This document shows, piece by piece, positions 14,782 through 16,507 of a DNA stretch of 16,507 nt. Position 1 is the first letter of the stretch. Each line of letters begins with the position of its first letter. This DNA is from Pseudomonadota bacterium. Lineage in GTDB: Bacteria > Pseudomonadota > Gammaproteobacteria > Xanthomonadales > Rhodanobacteraceae. The notes under the pieces are model-generated. The model had not been told where the DNA came from. It worked only from the letters and a program-made list of their open reading frames with translations, and did not search any database. The stretch spans positions 1 through 16,507 of the forward strand of contig JAFEEK010000467.1 in assembly GCA_018241165.1 (NCBI GenBank), read 5' to 3'. Position numbers and translations under genes: made by a program.

Positions 14782-16507
14782 ATGAGTTATTTCCTGGATC
14801 GATTGACTTTCTTCCGGCGCAATCCGGAACCGTTCGCCGGCGGCCACGGCTTCACCAAGACCGAGAGCCGCGACTGGGAAAACCAGTATCGCGCGCGCTG
14901 GCAGTACGACAAGATCGTGCGCTCGACCCATGGCGTGAATTGCACCGGCTCGTGCAGCTGGAAGATCTACGTCAAGAACGGCCTGGTCACCTGGGAAACC
15001 CAGCAGACCGACTATCCGCGCACCCGCCCCGACCTGCCCAACCACGAACCGCGCGGCTGCCCGCGCGGAGCGAGCTATTCCTGGTACCTGTACAGCGCGA
15101 ACCGGATGAAATATCCGCTCGTGCGCGGCGCGCTGTTGCGCATGTGGCGGCAAGCACGCAAGACGCTGAAGCCAGTCGATGCCTGGGCCAGCATCGTCGA
15201 GGATCCGGTCAAGGCCAAGGATTACAAATCCCGCCGCGGCATGGGCGGCTTCGCGCGCGTGCATTGGGACGAGGCGAACGAAATCATTGCCGCGGCGAAC
15301 CTGTACACGACGAAGAAATACGGGCCGGATCGCGTCATCGGTTTTTCGCCGATCCCGGCGATGTCGATGATTTCCTACGCTTCCGGCGCGCGCTACCTGT
15401 CGTTGCTCGGCGGCGTGTGCTTGAGTTTCTACGACTGGTACTGCGACCTGCCGCCGTCCTCGCCGCAGGTGTGGGGCGAGCAGACCGACGTGCCCGAATC
15501 GGCGGACTGGTACAACAGCCGCTATCTGATCGCCTGGGGCTCGAACGTGCCGCAGACGCGCACGCCGGACGCGCATTTCTTCACCGAGGCGCGCTACAAC
15601 GGCACCAAGACGGTGGCGATAACGCCGGATTATTCCGAAGTCGCCAAGCTGTGCGACCACTGGCTGCATCCCAAGCAGGGCACGGACGCGGCGCTCGCAT
15701 TCGCGTTCGGCCACGTGATCCTGAAGGAATTCCACGTCGACAAGCCGTCGCAATACTTCACCGACTATTGCCGGCAGTACTCCGACATGCCGCTGCTGGT
15801 ACGCCTGGAACAGCGCGCCGACGGACGCCTGGTGCCGGAGCGCTTCCTGCGCGCGAGCGATCTGGGCGGCCTGGGCGAAGCGAACAATCCGGAATGGAAG
15901 ACGCTCGCTTACGACGAGGCCACCGCCACGGTCACGGTGCCGAACGGTTCGGTCGGCTTCCGCTGGGGCGAAAAGGGCAAGTGGAACATCGAGCAGAAGA
16001 ACAGCGCCGGCCAGGCCACGCGCCTGCGCCTGTCGTTCAAGGATTTCAGCGACGCCATCGCGAGCGTGAGCTTCCCGTACTTCGGCGGCATCGAGCACGA
16101 CCGCTGGACCGCCGCGAAATTCGACGAGATCCTCGAACGCAATATCCCGGTGCGCAAGCTCAAGCTCGCCGACGGCAAGGAATGGGCGGTCGCCACCGTC
16201 TACGACCTGTTGCTCGCGCAGTACGGAGTCGATCGCGGTTTCGGCGGCGGCAATGTCGCCGGGAGCTACGACGACAACGTGCCCGGCACGCCGGCGTGGC
16301 AGGAAACCATTACCGGCGTGCCGCGCGCGGATGCGATCGAGATCGCGCGCGAATTCGCCCGCACCGCCGACAAGACCCGCGGCCGCAGCATGATCATCGT
16401 CGGCGCCGGCATGAACCACTGGTACCACAACGACATGAACTACCGCGGCCTGATCAACATGCTCGTCATGTGCGGCTGCGTCGGCCAGACCGGCGGCGGC
16501 TGGGCGC
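14782..16507 (+). CDS. narG: Respiratory nitrate reductase alpha subunit NarG, 3' end beyond window
   Basis: The visible 575 codons encode the first part (about 46%) of NarG, the molybdenum bis-MGD subunit that reduces nitrate to nitrite on the cytoplasmic side of the inner membrane, using quinol electrons passed through NarH and NarI. HGVNCTGSC gives H50, C54 and C58, and GCP gives C93; these are the ligands of the FS0 [4Fe-4S] cluster in E. coli NarG. The block SFYDWYCDLPPSSPQ (215-229) contains the Asp that binds Mo. Long stretches such as WGEQTDVPESADWYN, FRWGEKGKWN and GRSMIIVGAG are near identical to E. coli. The N-terminus MSYFLDRLTFFRRN is the usual vestigial Tat-like start. AGAGG at 14768-14772 is the ribosome binding site. 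narHJI are expected downstream; no narK lies directly upstream. Confidence 0.97.
   Translation, partial: MSYFLDRLTFFRRNPEPFAGGHGFTKTESRDWENQYRARWQYDKIVRSTHGVNCTGSCSWKIYVKNGLVTWETQQTDYPRTRPDLPNHEPRGCPRGASYSWYLYSANRMKYPLVRGALLRMWRQARKTLKPVDAWASIVEDPVKAKDYKSRRGMGGFARVHWDEANEIIAAANLYTTKKYGPDRVIGFSPIPAMSMISYASGARYLSLLGGVCLSFYDWYCDLPPSSPQVWGEQTDVPESADWYNSRYLIAWGSNVPQTRTPDAHFFTEARYNGTKTVAITPDYSEVAKLCDHWLHPKQGTDAALAFAFGHVILKEFHVDKPSQYFTDYCRQYSDMPLLVRLEQRADGRLVPERFLRASDLGGLGEANNPEWKTLAYDEATATVTVPNGSVGFRWGEKGKWNIEQKNSAGQATRLRLSFKDFSDAIASVSFPYFGGIEHDRWTAAKFDEILERNIPVRKLKLADGKEWAVATVYDLLLAQYGVDRGFGGGNVAGSYDDNVPGTPAWQETITGVPRADAIEIAREFARTADKTRGRSMIIVGAGMNHWYHNDMNYRGLINMLVMCGCVGQTGGGWA

Noticed and set aside
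14764..16428. Open frame of 554 codons opposite narG
   Set aside because: NarG on the plus strand is near identical to known proteins; the antisense frame has no recognisable domain or ribosome binding site.

Overview
The window reads as chromosomal DNA of a high-GC, facultatively anaerobic proteobacterium. Oxygen-independent ubiquinone synthesis genes (ubiU, ubiV, ubiT), a membrane-type NarG and FNR-like boxes point to Gammaproteobacteria. My best guess is the Xanthomonadales/Lysobacterales (Rhodanobacteraceae-like), but no rRNA or other phylogenetic marker is present to prove it.

Left part (1-3970): a 5'-truncated zinc metalloprotease of the DUF5117/DUF4953 type on the plus strand converges on an acyl-CoA thioesterase-like gene on the minus strand. 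Between them lies a foreign insert of 672 bp: a complete single integron gene cassette (2414-3085) carrying a flavodoxin-fold quinone reductase and ending in an attC site. Its boundaries are exact. GTTAGGC at the left edge is the perfect reverse complement of GCCTAAC at the start of attC, and removing the cassette restores a 32-bp gap between the two host genes. No integrase gene or second cassette is visible, so it looks like insertion at a secondary chromosomal site.

Middle part (3970-10010): a GNAT acetyltransferase and a CBS-CBS-BON protein form a plus-strand pair. Facing them is a minus-strand operon of a beta-CASP metallo-beta-lactamase RNA exonuclease, a phosphate acetyl/butyryltransferase and acetate kinase. 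These last two form the acetyl-CoA to acetyl-phosphate to acetate route, which yields ATP without oxygen. Divergent from that operon is an unusual gene fusing an AroQ-type chorismate mutase domain to UbiT, the SCP2-domain lipid-binding factor of oxygen-independent ubiquinone synthesis.

Right part (10029-16507): a minus-strand cluster ubiU-ubiV-P-type cation ATPase, with all eight [4Fe-4S] cysteines of UbiU and UbiV in place, is divergent from narG, the catalytic subunit of respiratory nitrate reductase, which runs off the right edge.

Four palindromes of the FNR/Anr/Dnr type (TTGAY-N4-RTCAA-like) sit upstream of GNAT-CBS, between the RNase operon and the ubiT fusion, upstream of ubiU and upstream of narG. 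Several lie at the spacing expected for class II activation. The region from about 3970 onward therefore looks like one low-oxygen regulon island: quinone made without oxygen, nitrate as electron acceptor, and acetate fermentation as backup. No tRNA, rRNA, CRISPR array or insertion sequence was seen, and no convincing intrinsic terminator.
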